From Treponema sp. (GTDB taxonomy: Bacteria > Spirochaetota > Spirochaetia > Treponematales > Treponemataceae), in the NCBI GenBank assembly GCA_012513125.1, contig JAAZCS010000117.1:1-5023 (forward strand): a stretch of DNA of 5,023 nucleotides, given 5' to 3'. This document shows positions 1 to 5,023 of the stretch, piece after piece. The notes beneath the pieces were generated by a model. That model was not told where the DNA came from and did not search any database. It saw nothing but the letters and a program-made list of their open reading frames with translations. How positions within the stretch are numbered: position 1 is the first letter of the stretch; each line of letters starts with the position of its first letter. A program made the position numbers and the translations under genes.

Positions 1-299
1 TCTTAAAAATGGTAAAACCAAAAGGCGGAGATGTTCTTATTCTTGAAATACAGCCAAAAGTTTATGAAGTATTCCAACTTTTGGGGTTCTCACAATTTTT
101 TAATATTAAAAACACAGCAGAAGAAGCAATTGCATTCTTCACACAAGGAAATACACAAACAACTTCAGTATTTCCGTTAATTATAAGTTGCCCAGTTTGC
201 AAAAAGAAGCTCAAGGCTACTAAATCAGGTAGATTCAGATGTTCTGGTTGCAAATCAATCATCGCAATCAACGAGAGTGGCGAAGTTACTCTTGGCTAA
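1..299 (+). CDS. STAS-domain (anti-sigma-factor-antagonist-like) protein with C-terminal zinc ribbon, 5'-truncated
   Basis: The reading frame is open from the left edge (codons Leu-Lys before the ATG at 9), and no ribosome binding site precedes that ATG, so the true start most likely lies upstream. The visible part resembles the last beta strand and helices of a STAS domain: a KPKGGDVLIL strand, then PKVYEVFQLLGFSQFFNI, the usual 'helix, then gain-of-register' ending of SpoIIAA-like folds. The phosphorylatable serine motif would be in the missing part. Counting from the ATG at 9, a ribbon with Cys61-x2-Cys64 and Cys78-x2-Cys81 follows (about residues 58-90) and probably binds zinc. STAS proteins of this kind act in partner-switching with anti-sigma factors or kinases in the cytoplasm; the partner is not visible here. 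The gene ends in TAA and is followed by a strong terminator. Family assignment is from recalled sequence pattern only. Confidence 0.75.
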   Translation, partial: LKMVKPKGGDVLILEIQPKVYEVFQLLGFSQFFNIKNTAEEAIAFFTQGNTQTTSVFPLIISCPVCKKKLKATKSGRFRCSGCKSIIAINESGEVTLG

Positions 300-316
300 A
301 ATACATAATTAATTCA

Positions 317-346
317 GAAGCCCTTTCAAAAAGAGGGCTTTTTTTT
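317..346 (+). terminator. Rho-independent terminator of the STAS/zinc-ribbon gene
   Basis: The arm AAGCCCT (318-324) pairs perfectly with AGGGCTT (334-340). A T-G wobble and a T-A pair extend it inward to a 5-base loop (327-331). A run of T (339-346) follows directly. It lies 18 bases after the TAA stop at 297-299, where an intrinsic terminator would be expected. Confidence 0.9.
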
Positions 347-370
347 GTCTTTTTTTCCTTTGATTTTTAG

Positions 371-390
371 TGTGGATAACTTGTGGAAAA
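371..390 (-). promoter_or_regulatory. DnaA-box pair (left cluster)
   Basis: Read on the minus strand, 371-379 is a perfect TTATCCACA, the highest-affinity DnaA box, and 382-390 is TTTTCCACA, which also fits the TTWTNCACA consensus. Both point the same way, with starts 11 bases apart, about one helical turn. Confidence 0.65.
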
Positions 391-410
391 CTCTCTTTTT
401 CGAAGAGTTT
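388..410. repeat. Inverted repeat beside the left DnaA-box pair
   Basis: AAACTCT (388-394) pairs with AGAGTTT (404-410) around a 9-base loop. An alternative 5-bp stem, CTCTT (393-397) with AAGAG (403-407), shares the same site. There is no T run on the plus-strand side. On the minus strand a short TTTT follows, so a weak terminator reading leftward cannot be excluded. Confidence 0.4.
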
Positions 411-530
411 AGTTACACTTAAAATTTAGACTTACACTCAATTTTTTAAGTTACTAACAAAGTTAAATTCTCTTATTTATATATATTACAAGCAGTTATA
501 TTTATAAAAAGAACATTAAATAAAAAAAAG

Positions 531-539
531 TTTTCCACT
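531..539 (+). promoter_or_regulatory. Opposed DnaA-box-like site
   Basis: TTTTCCACT matches TTWTNCACA at 8 of 9 positions and faces the four minus-strand boxes at 566-607. The TA-rich run at 541-550 lies directly behind it. Alone it could be chance in such AT-rich DNA; its location gives it some weight. Confidence 0.4.
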
Positions 540-565
540 TTTATATATATTGTACAATAAAAAAA

Positions 566-607
566 TGTGGATTTATTGTGGAAAACTTGTGTAAACAATG
601 TGCAAAT
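566..607 (-). promoter_or_regulatory. Four tandem DnaA-box-like sites with 11-bp phasing (right cluster)
   Basis: On the plus strand the sites read TGTGGATTT (566-574), TGTGGAAAA (577-585), TGTGTAAAC (588-596) and TGTGCAAAT (599-607). These are the complement of DnaA boxes with 7, 9, 8 and 8 of 9 matches to TGTGNAWAA. Their starts are exactly 11 bases apart, so all four would lie on about the same face of the helix. This fits cooperative DnaA loading. Confidence 0.6.
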
Positions 608-643
608 TAGTTTTTTAATAAAACAATTAAAGCGTTACGTTAA

Positions 644-682
644 AATAAAAAAAGTCTGCCTTATTTTACAAAGACAGACTTT
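644..682 (-). terminator. Rho-independent terminator of the dapA-asd operon
   Basis: On the minus strand, AAAGTCTG (675-682) pairs fully with CAGACTTT (651-658), an 8-bp stem. The 16-base loop can form three further pairs after one mismatch. It is followed by a T-rich tail read leftward (complement of the A-rich 641-650). It lies about 40 bases beyond the asd stop at 724-726. Confidence 0.85.
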
Positions 683-723
683 ATCATATTATTTAAAAGA
701 TTTTTCGTGATTATTATTGCTTG

Positions 724-1824
724 TTACAGGTTGTCAAAAAGACCTTTTGCTTTGAGTAATTCAGCATTCAAGATTCCACCCATAGCAGCACCTCTTTTTG
801 TGTTATGACTCAATGCTACAAACTTTATATCAAAAACATTACACTCTCGCAAACGACCGATAACACAAGCCATACCTTTTTCTGTTTCACGGTCTCTTCG
901 TGGTTGAGGTCTGTTCTCTTCATGACGTACAACAATTGGATTTTCTGGAGCAGAAGGAAGTTTTAATTCCTGAGGAAGAGACTTGAATGATGTCCATACT
1001 TTTTCAATTTGAGCCAAAGAAGGTTTCTTATCATCTGGCAAATCAAACTCCAATGAAACACAAGCAGTATGACCATCAACAACAGCAACTCTTGTACAAG
1101 TAGAAGAAACAACAGGATATTTTGCATTCACAATTTTTCCATTCTCAACACTTCCAAGAATTTTCAAACATTCTTTTTCTGTTTTTTCTTCTTCTCCACC
1201 AATAAATGGAACAATATTATCTATCATATCAAATGAAGAAACACCTGGATAACCAGCTCCACTTGTTGCCTGAAGAGTTGTTACAATCATTCTTTTTACT
1301 GGATAACCAGCCTTTTGCAATGCGTAAATTGGCATCATGTAAGTTTGCAAAGAACAATTTGGCTTTACAGCGATAAAACCTTTATCCCAACCATGGTGCT
1401 TTTTCTGATCTGCAATAACATCAATATGGTCAAAATTAATCTCTGGAACTAGCATTCGAACATCTTCAGTCCATCTATTAGCACTTGCGTTTGAAACAAC
1501 AGGAATTCCTTCTGCCGCATAAGATTCTTCCAATTTCTTGATTTCATCTTTTGACATTTCCAAAGCAGAGAAAACAAACTTACATTTACCCAAAGCTTTT
1601 TTTGCATCGTTTGCATCTTCAACAACTAAGTTTTTTACCGCAGAAGGAATTTCTGCTCCAATTAGCCATCTTGATGAAACTGCATCTTCGTATTTTTTGC
1701 CTGCAGAACGAGGAGAAGCTGCAACATATGTTACTTCAAACCAAGGATGATTTTCCAAAAGCTTAATATAGCGTTGTCCAACCATTCCAGTTGCACCTAA
1801 AACACCAACATTTATCTTATTCAT
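724..1824 (-). CDS. asd: Aspartate-semialdehyde dehydrogenase, fungal/archaeal type
   Basis: Asd reduces L-aspartyl-4-phosphate with NADPH to L-aspartate-4-semialdehyde, the branch-point compound for lysine/diaminopimelate, threonine and methionine, in the cytoplasm. The 366-residue protein opens with a Rossmann fold carrying GATGMVG (residues 10-16) for NADP. The catalytic cysteine is Cys157 in KPNCSLQ, followed by the ATSGAGYPG loop (186-194) and the catalytic-base histidine His252 in DGHTACVSLEF. The late motifs RPQPRRDR (305-312) and HNTKRGAAMGGILNAELL (340-357) mark the archaeal/fungal branch rather than the E. coli branch. Length fits that branch. The start is supported by GAGGTG at 1830-1835 with a 5-base spacer. 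The gene begins 20 bases after the dapA stop, so it is co-transcribed with dapA, and it ends in TAA before a terminator. Confidence 0.95.
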   Translation of the reverse strand: MNKINVGVLGATGMVGQRYIKLLENHPWFEVTYVAASPRSAGKKYEDAVSSRWLIGAEIPSAVKNLVVEDANDAKKALGKCKFVFSALEMSKDEIKKLEESYAAEGIPVVSNASANRWTEDVRMLVPEINFDHIDVIADQKKHHGWDKGFIAVKPNCSLQTYMMPIYALQKAGYPVKRMIVTTLQATSGAGYPGVSSFDMIDNIVPFIGGEEEKTEKECLKILGSVENGKIVNAKYPVVSSTCTRVAVVDGHTACVSLEFDLPDDKKPSLAQIEKVWTSFKSLPQELKLPSAPENPIVVRHEENRPQPRRDRETEKGMACVIGRLRECNVFDIKFVALSHNTKRGAAMGGILNAELLKAKGLFDNL

Positions 1825-1829
1825 ATTTA

Positions 1830-1835
1830 CACCTC
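1830..1835 (-). promoter_or_regulatory. Ribosome binding site of asd
   Basis: The minus strand reads GAGGTG, five bases before the ATG at 1822-1824. It lies inside the 20-base gap after dapA and so fixes the asd start without a separate promoter. Confidence 0.75.
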
Positions 1836-1844
1836 AATCAATTT

Positions 1845-2759
1845 CTATAGATTGCTTTCTTTTAAAGCTGATTCTATAACTTTTTTTGCATCAGGATTTA
1901 CTTCAACCAAAGGAAGCCTTACAGCTCCAGATGGAAGTTTTTTACAATTCATTGCATATTTTATTGAAGTTGGATTTCCATCAACAGTTTCTGCTTTGAA
2001 CATAGGCAAAAGTCTATAATGCAATTTTCTAGCTTCATCAAAATTTCCATTCAATGCATTTGTTACCATTTCAGTTACTAAAGCAGGTGCCAAATTTGAC
2101 AATACAGATATCAATCCATCTCCGCCAGCTGCAATTAATGGAAGAGTCAAAGAATCATCTCCCGACAAAACTGTAAAATCAGGATGTTTAGACTTTATTT
2201 GTGCAATTACATCCATCTGCTGAGAAATACTTCCGCTTGCCTCTTTTACGCCAACAATATTTGGAAGATCTGCAATACGAGCTAGTACATCAGTTGGAAT
2301 GTTGATTCCTGTTCGTCCTTGAATATTATAAACAACAATTGGCACTCCACATTTTGAAACAGCCTCAAAATGTCTAAAAATTCCCTCTTTTGAAGGCTTG
2401 TTATAATATGGTGTTACAACTAAAGCCGCATCAGCTCCGACTCTTTTTGCACGTTCACAATATTTCACAGCATCTTTTGTATTATTACTTCCAGCTCCAA
2501 GAATAATTGGAATCTTTTTGTTTGTCTCTTTTTCAAACTTTCTAACTTCTTCAAAAAGGATGGCAATAATCTGATCTTCTTCTGCCCCTGGTGTTTCATC
2601 CAATGTTGGAGTTTCTGCTGTAGTACCAAGAGGAACAAGACCGTTTATGCCTTGTTTTAATTGAAATTTTACATTTTGTCTAAATCCTTCATAATCAACA
2701 GAACCATCTGCGTTCATTGGTGTGATTAAAGCCGTCATGGCACCACGGAAAATATTCAT
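1845..2759 (-). CDS. dapA: 4-hydroxy-tetrahydrodipicolinate synthase
   Basis: DapA condenses pyruvate with L-aspartate-4-semialdehyde to 4-hydroxy-tetrahydrodipicolinate, the first committed step towards diaminopimelate and lysine. The 304-residue protein is a TIM barrel of the NAL/DapA family. Visible landmarks are GTTAET (45-50, substrate threonines), TPYYNKPS (116-123), the catalytic tyrosine Tyr144 in VVYNIQGRTG with Arg149, the Schiff-base lysine Lys172 in VGVKEASGS, and the GGDGLISV stretch (212-219). It is about 12 residues longer than the usual 292, mostly from extra residues around 55-80. The start is supported by AGGAG six bases upstream. It is the first gene of an operon with asd, whose product is its substrate. 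It ends in TAG. The motifs make confusion with N-acetylneuraminate lyase unlikely, and the asd partnership supports DapA. Confidence 0.95.
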   Translation of the reverse strand: MNIFRGAMTALITPMNADGSVDYEGFRQNVKFQLKQGINGLVPLGTTAETPTLDETPGAEEDQIIAILFEEVRKFEKETNKKIPIILGAGSNNTKDAVKYCERAKRVGADAALVVTPYYNKPSKEGIFRHFEAVSKCGVPIVVYNIQGRTGINIPTDVLARIADLPNIVGVKEASGSISQQMDVIAQIKSKHPDFTVLSGDDSLTLPLIAAGGDGLISVLSNLAPALVTEMVTNALNGNFDEARKLHYRLLPMFKAETVDGNPTSIKYAMNCKKLPSGAVRLPLVEVNPDAKKVIESALKESNL

Positions 2760-2765
2760 AGAAAA

Positions 2766-2770
2766 CTCCT
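2766..2770 (-). promoter_or_regulatory. Ribosome binding site of dapA
   Basis: AGGAG on the minus strand with a 6-base spacer to the ATG at 2757-2759. It is a near-ideal Shine-Dalgarno match and supports the MNIFRG start. Confidence 0.8.
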
Positions 2771-2840
2771 AAAAAAGTGGGTAATAGAATTATTAATTAA
2801 CACTAAAAAAAATTATTAGAATTAATTTATTTTGAAAATT

Positions 2841-2869
2841 AGATTAACGTTTTATATCAAATTATTCAA
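2841..2869 (-). promoter_or_regulatory. Weak candidate promoter region for dapA-asd
   Basis: The minus strand offers TTGAAT (2864-2869) followed, 17 bases on, by TAATCT (2841-2846). Alternatively TATAAA (2851-2856) could serve as a -10 without a good -35. A promoter must lie somewhere in 2760-2948, but in DNA this AT-rich neither match is decisive. No riboswitch-like structure is evident in the leader. Confidence 0.25.
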
Positions 2870-2940
2870 CAAAAAGATTTTTTTCCGTTCTTTTCTTCCA
2901 TATGAATTACTGATTGATAAATCATAACTTTACAAGTGTA

Positions 2941-2969
2941 TTTAATAAATGAATAAGATAAGATATAAT
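2941..2969 (+). promoter_or_regulatory. Candidate aroC promoter
   Basis: A perfect -10 TATAAT stands at 2964-2969. At 17 bases spacing the -35 would be TTTAAT (2941-2946), a weak match; TTTACA at 2929-2934 is a better hexamer but too far away. Transcription would start near 2976, leaving a leader of about 18 bases that just includes the GGAG. It would also exclude the ATG at 2949 from the message. Confidence 0.5.
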
Positions 2970-2984
2970 CAGATAATTTTTTTT

Positions 2985-2988
2985 GGAG
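2985..2988 (+). promoter_or_regulatory. Ribosome binding site that decides the aroC start
   Basis: GGAG followed by a 5-base spacer and the ATG at 2994-2996. The in-frame ATG at 2949 has no such site and would add 15 residues that chorismate synthases do not have. Confidence 0.8.
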
Positions 2989-2993
2989 TAAAA

Positions 2994-4088
2994 ATGGCAG
3001 GCAACACTTTTGGATCTGCATTCACCGTTACAACATTTGGCGAAAGTCACGGAAATGCTTTGGGCTGCGTAATCGATGGATGTCCGGCTGGAATAAAAAT
3101 AACAGCTGAAGATATTCAAACTGATTTAGACAAACGCAAACCTGGAAACGTAATCAATGGAAAACTAAATCCTTCCACAACATCAAGAAGCGAAGATGAT
3201 AAAGTTGAAATTCTCTCTGGAATATTCAATGGAACAACAGAAGGAACACCGATTGCACTTTTAATTCATAATACAAGTCAACATTCATCTGATTATTCAA
3301 ACATAGAAAAGACATACCGTCCAGGTCATGCTGATTTTACATATGATCAAAAATATGGATTTAGAGATTTTAGAGGTGGAGGACGTTCTAGCGGACGCGA
3401 AACTGTTTCTAGAGTAGCTGCCGGTGCAATCGCAAAAAAAATCCTTTCAAAAATGAATATCAAAATAACCGCTTATACCCTAAGAGCAGCTGGAATTCAA
3501 TGCAAAAAAATTGATTTTTCAGAAATAGATCAAAATTTTCTAAGAGCTCCAGATAATGATGCTGCAAAATTAATGCAAAATAAGATTGAAGAAGTTAGAA
3601 AAAGTGGCGACAGCACAGGTGGAATCATTGAATGTGTAATAAAAAATGTTCCATCAGGAATTGGAGAACCCGTATTTGACAAATTGGACGCCCAATTAGC
3701 AAAAGCCATGCTTTCTGTTGGGGCAATAAAAGGTATTGAATTTGGAAATGGATTTAACAGTGTAGATTCCTTGGGCAGTCAAAACAATGATGAAATGGAC
3801 TTAAAAGATGGAAAACCTCATTTTAAAACAAATAACGCTGGCGGAATTCTTGGTGGAATTTCAAATGGAAATGATATTGTTTTTAGACTAGCTGTAAAAC
3901 CTGTTCCAAGTATTTTCAAATCTCAACAAACAATAAAATCCCTTGAAAATGGCAAATTTGAAGAAACTGAACTGTTGATTCAAGGTCGGCATGACGTCTG
4001 CTTATGCCCAAGAATCGTTCCTGTTGTTGAAGCTATGTCTGCTTTGACAATTCTAGATTTACTATTAATAGGAAACAAAAATGCGTAA
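2994..4088 (+). CDS. aroC: Chorismate synthase
   Basis: AroC eliminates phosphate from 5-enolpyruvylshikimate-3-phosphate to give chorismate, the last shikimate-pathway step; it needs reduced FMN. From the ATG at 2994 the protein has 364 residues, normal for the family, and begins [20 protein letters not shown]. The three family signatures are present: [18 protein letters not shown] (16-33, with His19), [20 protein letters not shown] (126-145), and [17 protein letters not shown] (332-348, with Asp334). A second conserved histidine, His112, lies in RPGHADFTY. An upstream in-frame ATG at 2949 is rejected because a TATAAT -10 lies downstream of it and a good GGAG precedes 2994. The gene is divergent from dapA, ends in TAA, and its last 8 bases overlap the start of the carboxypeptidase gene, so the two are probably co-transcribed. 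Confidence 0.96.
   Translation: MAGNTFGSAFTVTTFGESHGNALGCVIDGCPAGIKITAEDIQTDLDKRKPGNVINGKLNPSTTSRSEDDKVEILSGIFNGTTEGTPIALLIHNTSQHSSDYSNIEKTYRPGHADFTYDQKYGFRDFRGGGRSSGRETVSRVAAGAIAKKILSKMNIKITAYTLRAAGIQCKKIDFSEIDQNFLRAPDNDAAKLMQNKIEEVRKSGDSTGGIIECVIKNVPSGIGEPVFDKLDAQLAKAMLSVGAIKGIEFGNGFNSVDSLGSQNNDEMDLKDGKPHFKTNNAGGILGGISNGNDIVFRLAVKPVPSIFKSQQTIKSLENGKFEETELLIQGRHDVCLCPRIVPVVEAMSALTILDLLLIGNKNA
4070..4075 (+). promoter_or_regulatory. Ribosome binding site of the carboxypeptidase gene, inside aroC
   Basis: AGGAAA lies just upstream of the ATG at 4081-4083 and within the last codons of aroC. With the 8-base overlap this suggests translational coupling. Confidence 0.6.
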
Positions 4089-4995
4089 AATTTTAACAAA
4101 AAAGCAACTTATCATTTTAATATCCTCTGTACTTTTTATTTTAATAGCTTCCTTTACTTCGCTTGTAATTGTCAGACAAAATAATTTTAATAAAATTGAA
4201 AATTCAACAGAACTAACAGAAATTGAACAGAATGAATTAAATAACATAAAACAGTCAAAATATAAAACTCGAAATGAAATTTTATCAGAATTGCCATATA
4301 ACCTAAAAAAAACAACACTTGATATTTCGGCGGAATCAGCAATATTGATTGATCAGAACACAGGTAATATTTTGTATGAAAAAAACGCAGACGAAATCAT
4401 TCCACCCGCAAGTATGACAAAATTATTCGTTATGTATGTTGTTGATGAAGAAATTTCAGCAAATCGATTTTCTTATAATCAAATCATTCCGCTTCCAGAA
4501 GAAAGCCTTGCTTGTAATATGCCACCTGATTCATCTTTGATGTTTTTAGGAGAAGGACAAATTGTCACACTTGAAGAGCTTATTCTAGGTCTTTCAATCT
4601 GTTCTGGAAATGATGCAACCTATGCACTCGCCTACACAATAAGTGGAAGTATGGAAGCATTTATTGAACGAATGAATACAACAGCCCAAAATCTAGAATT
4701 GATAAATACACATTTTGTAGAATCTTCGGGCTACAGCGAACTTAATCAAACTACTGCCAGAGAAATGGCAACTTTTGCCCGTATATATTTGCAAAAACAT
4801 CCAGATTCATTACAAAGATTTCATAGCGTAAGAAGTTTTACATATCCAAAAGAACAAAACATGGCAGAAGGGGACGTATATCAGGCTCAAGATTGGTCGA
4901 ATGGTTTTCCCCGCCATATTACGATGGGAATTACTCAAAAAAACACAAATCCATTGCTTGGAAAGTTAGAGGGTTGTGATGGAATCAAAACATGA
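4081..4995 (+). CDS. D-alanyl-D-alanine carboxypeptidase (peptidase S11, PBP5-like), interrupted by an in-frame TGA at the KTG motif
   Basis: Enzymes of this family remove the terminal D-alanine from peptidoglycan stem pentapeptides outside the cytoplasmic membrane. Residues 1-8 are basic and about 10-31 are hydrophobic without an obvious cleavage site, so an N-terminal membrane anchor is likely. A charged linker follows (about 35-75). The catalytic domain starts near 80: SMTK (Ser111 nucleophile, Lys114), SGN (175-177) in the usual LSICSGNDATYA context, and CDGIKT (299-304). The third motif should be KTG, but the glycine codon is TGA at 4993-4995. Homologous sequence (Tyr-Ile-Asp-Glu-Ser) continues in the same frame to the window edge, so the real gene probably extends beyond 5023. 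As read, the protein stops at 304 residues, short of the family's roughly 380-430. Either the gene is broken or the TGA is a sequence error. DacA/DacF-like; the exact paralogue is uncertain. Confidence 0.8.
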   Translation: MRKILTKKQLIILISSVLFILIASFTSLVIVRQNNFNKIENSTELTEIEQNELNNIKQSKYKTRNEILSELPYNLKKTTLDISAESAILIDQNTGNILYEKNADEIIPPASMTKLFVMYVVDEEISANRFSYNQIIPLPEESLACNMPPDSSLMFLGEGQIVTLEELILGLSICSGNDATYALAYTISGSMEAFIERMNTTAQNLELINTHFVESSGYSELNQTTAREMATFARIYLQKHPDSLQRFHSVRSFTYPKEQNMAEGDVYQAQDWSNGFPRHITMGITQKNTNPLLGKLEGCDGIKT

Positions 4996-5023
4996 TATAT
5001 TGACGAAAGCGTTTACAATCTAA
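4996..5023 (+). pseudogene. Continuation of the carboxypeptidase reading frame after the TGA
   Basis: The same frame reads Tyr-Ile-Asp-Glu-Ser-Val-Tyr-Asn-Leu to the last base. From recalled family sequences this matches the stretch that normally follows KTG (pattern G-Y-x-D-E-x-G-Y-N/C-L). The valine at 5011-5013 stands where a glycine is usual. It supports one gene cut by a single-base change rather than a natural end. Confidence 0.6.

Larger units (their letters stand above)
347..643. other. Candidate replication origin (oriC) or other DnaA-binding region, gene-free and AT-rich
   Basis: No plausible gene is seen in this stretch between two convergent genes. It holds seven sequences like the DnaA box (TTWTNCACA). 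On the minus strand these are 371-379 (exact TTATCCACA), 382-390 (TTTTCCACA), 566-574 (7 of 9), 577-585 (TTTTCCACA), 588-596 (8 of 9) and 599-607 (8 of 9). One lies on the plus strand at 531-539 (8 of 9). Between the clusters, 441-530 contains only 13 G or C in 90 bases and 541-550 is an alternating TA run, suitable for duplex unwinding. Two TTACACT words (413-419, 432-438) and a 7-bp inverted repeat (388-394 with 404-410) are also present. Clustered boxes beside an AT-rich tract are the standard picture of a bacterial oriC. No dnaA, dnaN, rpmH or gidA is in view, so a DnaA-titration or reactivation locus is the alternative. Confidence 0.5.

Noticed and set aside
62..271. Minus-strand open frame within the STAS/zinc-ribbon gene
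   Set aside because: It is antisense to a gene with clear domain features and has no start signals.
1538..1766. Two overlapping plus-strand open frames inside asd
   Set aside because: They lie antisense within well-conserved asd coding sequence, have no ribosome binding sites, and show no recognisable protein features.
2760..2948. Lysine riboswitch or attenuator in the dapA leader
   Set aside because: The leader is nearly all A/T with no long stems and no terminator hairpin before dapA. Only a small imperfect AGTG/CACT pairing near 2776-2804 is seen.
2949..2993. Upstream in-frame ATG giving a 379-residue AroC
   Set aside because: It lacks a ribosome binding site, lies ahead of the likely TATAAT -10, and would add residues absent from chorismate synthases. 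The ATG at 2994 has GGAG and the canonical MAGNTFG start.
2922..3119. Minus-strand open frame across the aroC start
   Set aside because: It overlaps the conserved aroC N-terminus and its promoter and has no protein features.
4065..4247. Minus-strand open frame opposite the carboxypeptidase N-terminus
   Set aside because: Its hydrophobic look is the antisense of the membrane anchor region; nothing supports translation.
4081..5023. Genome-wide UGA-as-glycine code (as in Absconditabacteria/Gracilibacteria)
   Set aside because: asd, dapA and aroC read full length with no in-frame TGA despite many glycines, and gene content with lysine and shikimate biosynthesis does not fit those reduced genomes. 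One TGA at the sequence end is better explained by mutation or error.
1..5023. CRISPR arrays, tRNA or rRNA genes, insertion sequences
   Set aside because: No spaced identical repeats, cloverleaf-like sequence, rRNA segments, transposase fragments or terminal inverted repeats were seen on either strand.

Overview
This window looks like a piece of a low-GC spirochaete chromosome, most probably Treponema or a close relative. That placement rests on recalled resemblance of the proteins (a fungal/archaeal-type aspartate-semialdehyde dehydrogenase, a Treponema-like chorismate synthase and D,D-carboxypeptidase, and a STAS protein with a C-terminal zinc ribbon). No database search was run, so the genus is an inference. 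The genetic code appears standard, with TAA or TAG ending the four genes whose stops are clear.

Layout. 1-299 (+): the 3' part of a gene for a STAS-domain protein with a four-cysteine zinc ribbon, closed by a strong intrinsic terminator (317-346). 347-643: a very AT-rich gene-free stretch holding two clusters of DnaA-box-like sequences, one at 371-390 and one at 566-607. The boxes are spaced exactly 11 bp apart within each cluster, and about 14% GC sequence lies between them. This is a candidate replication origin (oriC) or other DnaA-binding locus. 644-682: terminator serving the minus-strand operon. 724-2759 (-): a two-gene operon, dapA then asd. 2760-2993: divergent intergenic region with a promoter for aroC. 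2994-4088 (+): aroC, overlapping by 8 bases a gene for a membrane-anchored penicillin-binding-protein-type D,D-carboxypeptidase (4081 onward) that runs to the window edge.

How the genes work together. Asd makes L-aspartate-4-semialdehyde and DapA condenses it with pyruvate, so the minus-strand operon feeds the lysine/diaminopimelate branch. AroC makes chorismate, the precursor of aromatic amino acids and other aromatics. The carboxypeptidase trims peptidoglycan stem peptides. The window therefore holds amino-acid and cell-wall housekeeping genes around an unusual DnaA-box region.

Points that most deserve a second look: (1) the DnaA-box array, which lies between two convergent genes and away from any dnaA gene in view; (2) an in-frame TGA that replaces exactly the glycine of the conserved KTG motif of the carboxypeptidase, with homologous sequence continuing in frame behind it. 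The second is either a nonsense mutation, a sequencing error near the end of the sequence, or (least likely) recoding.
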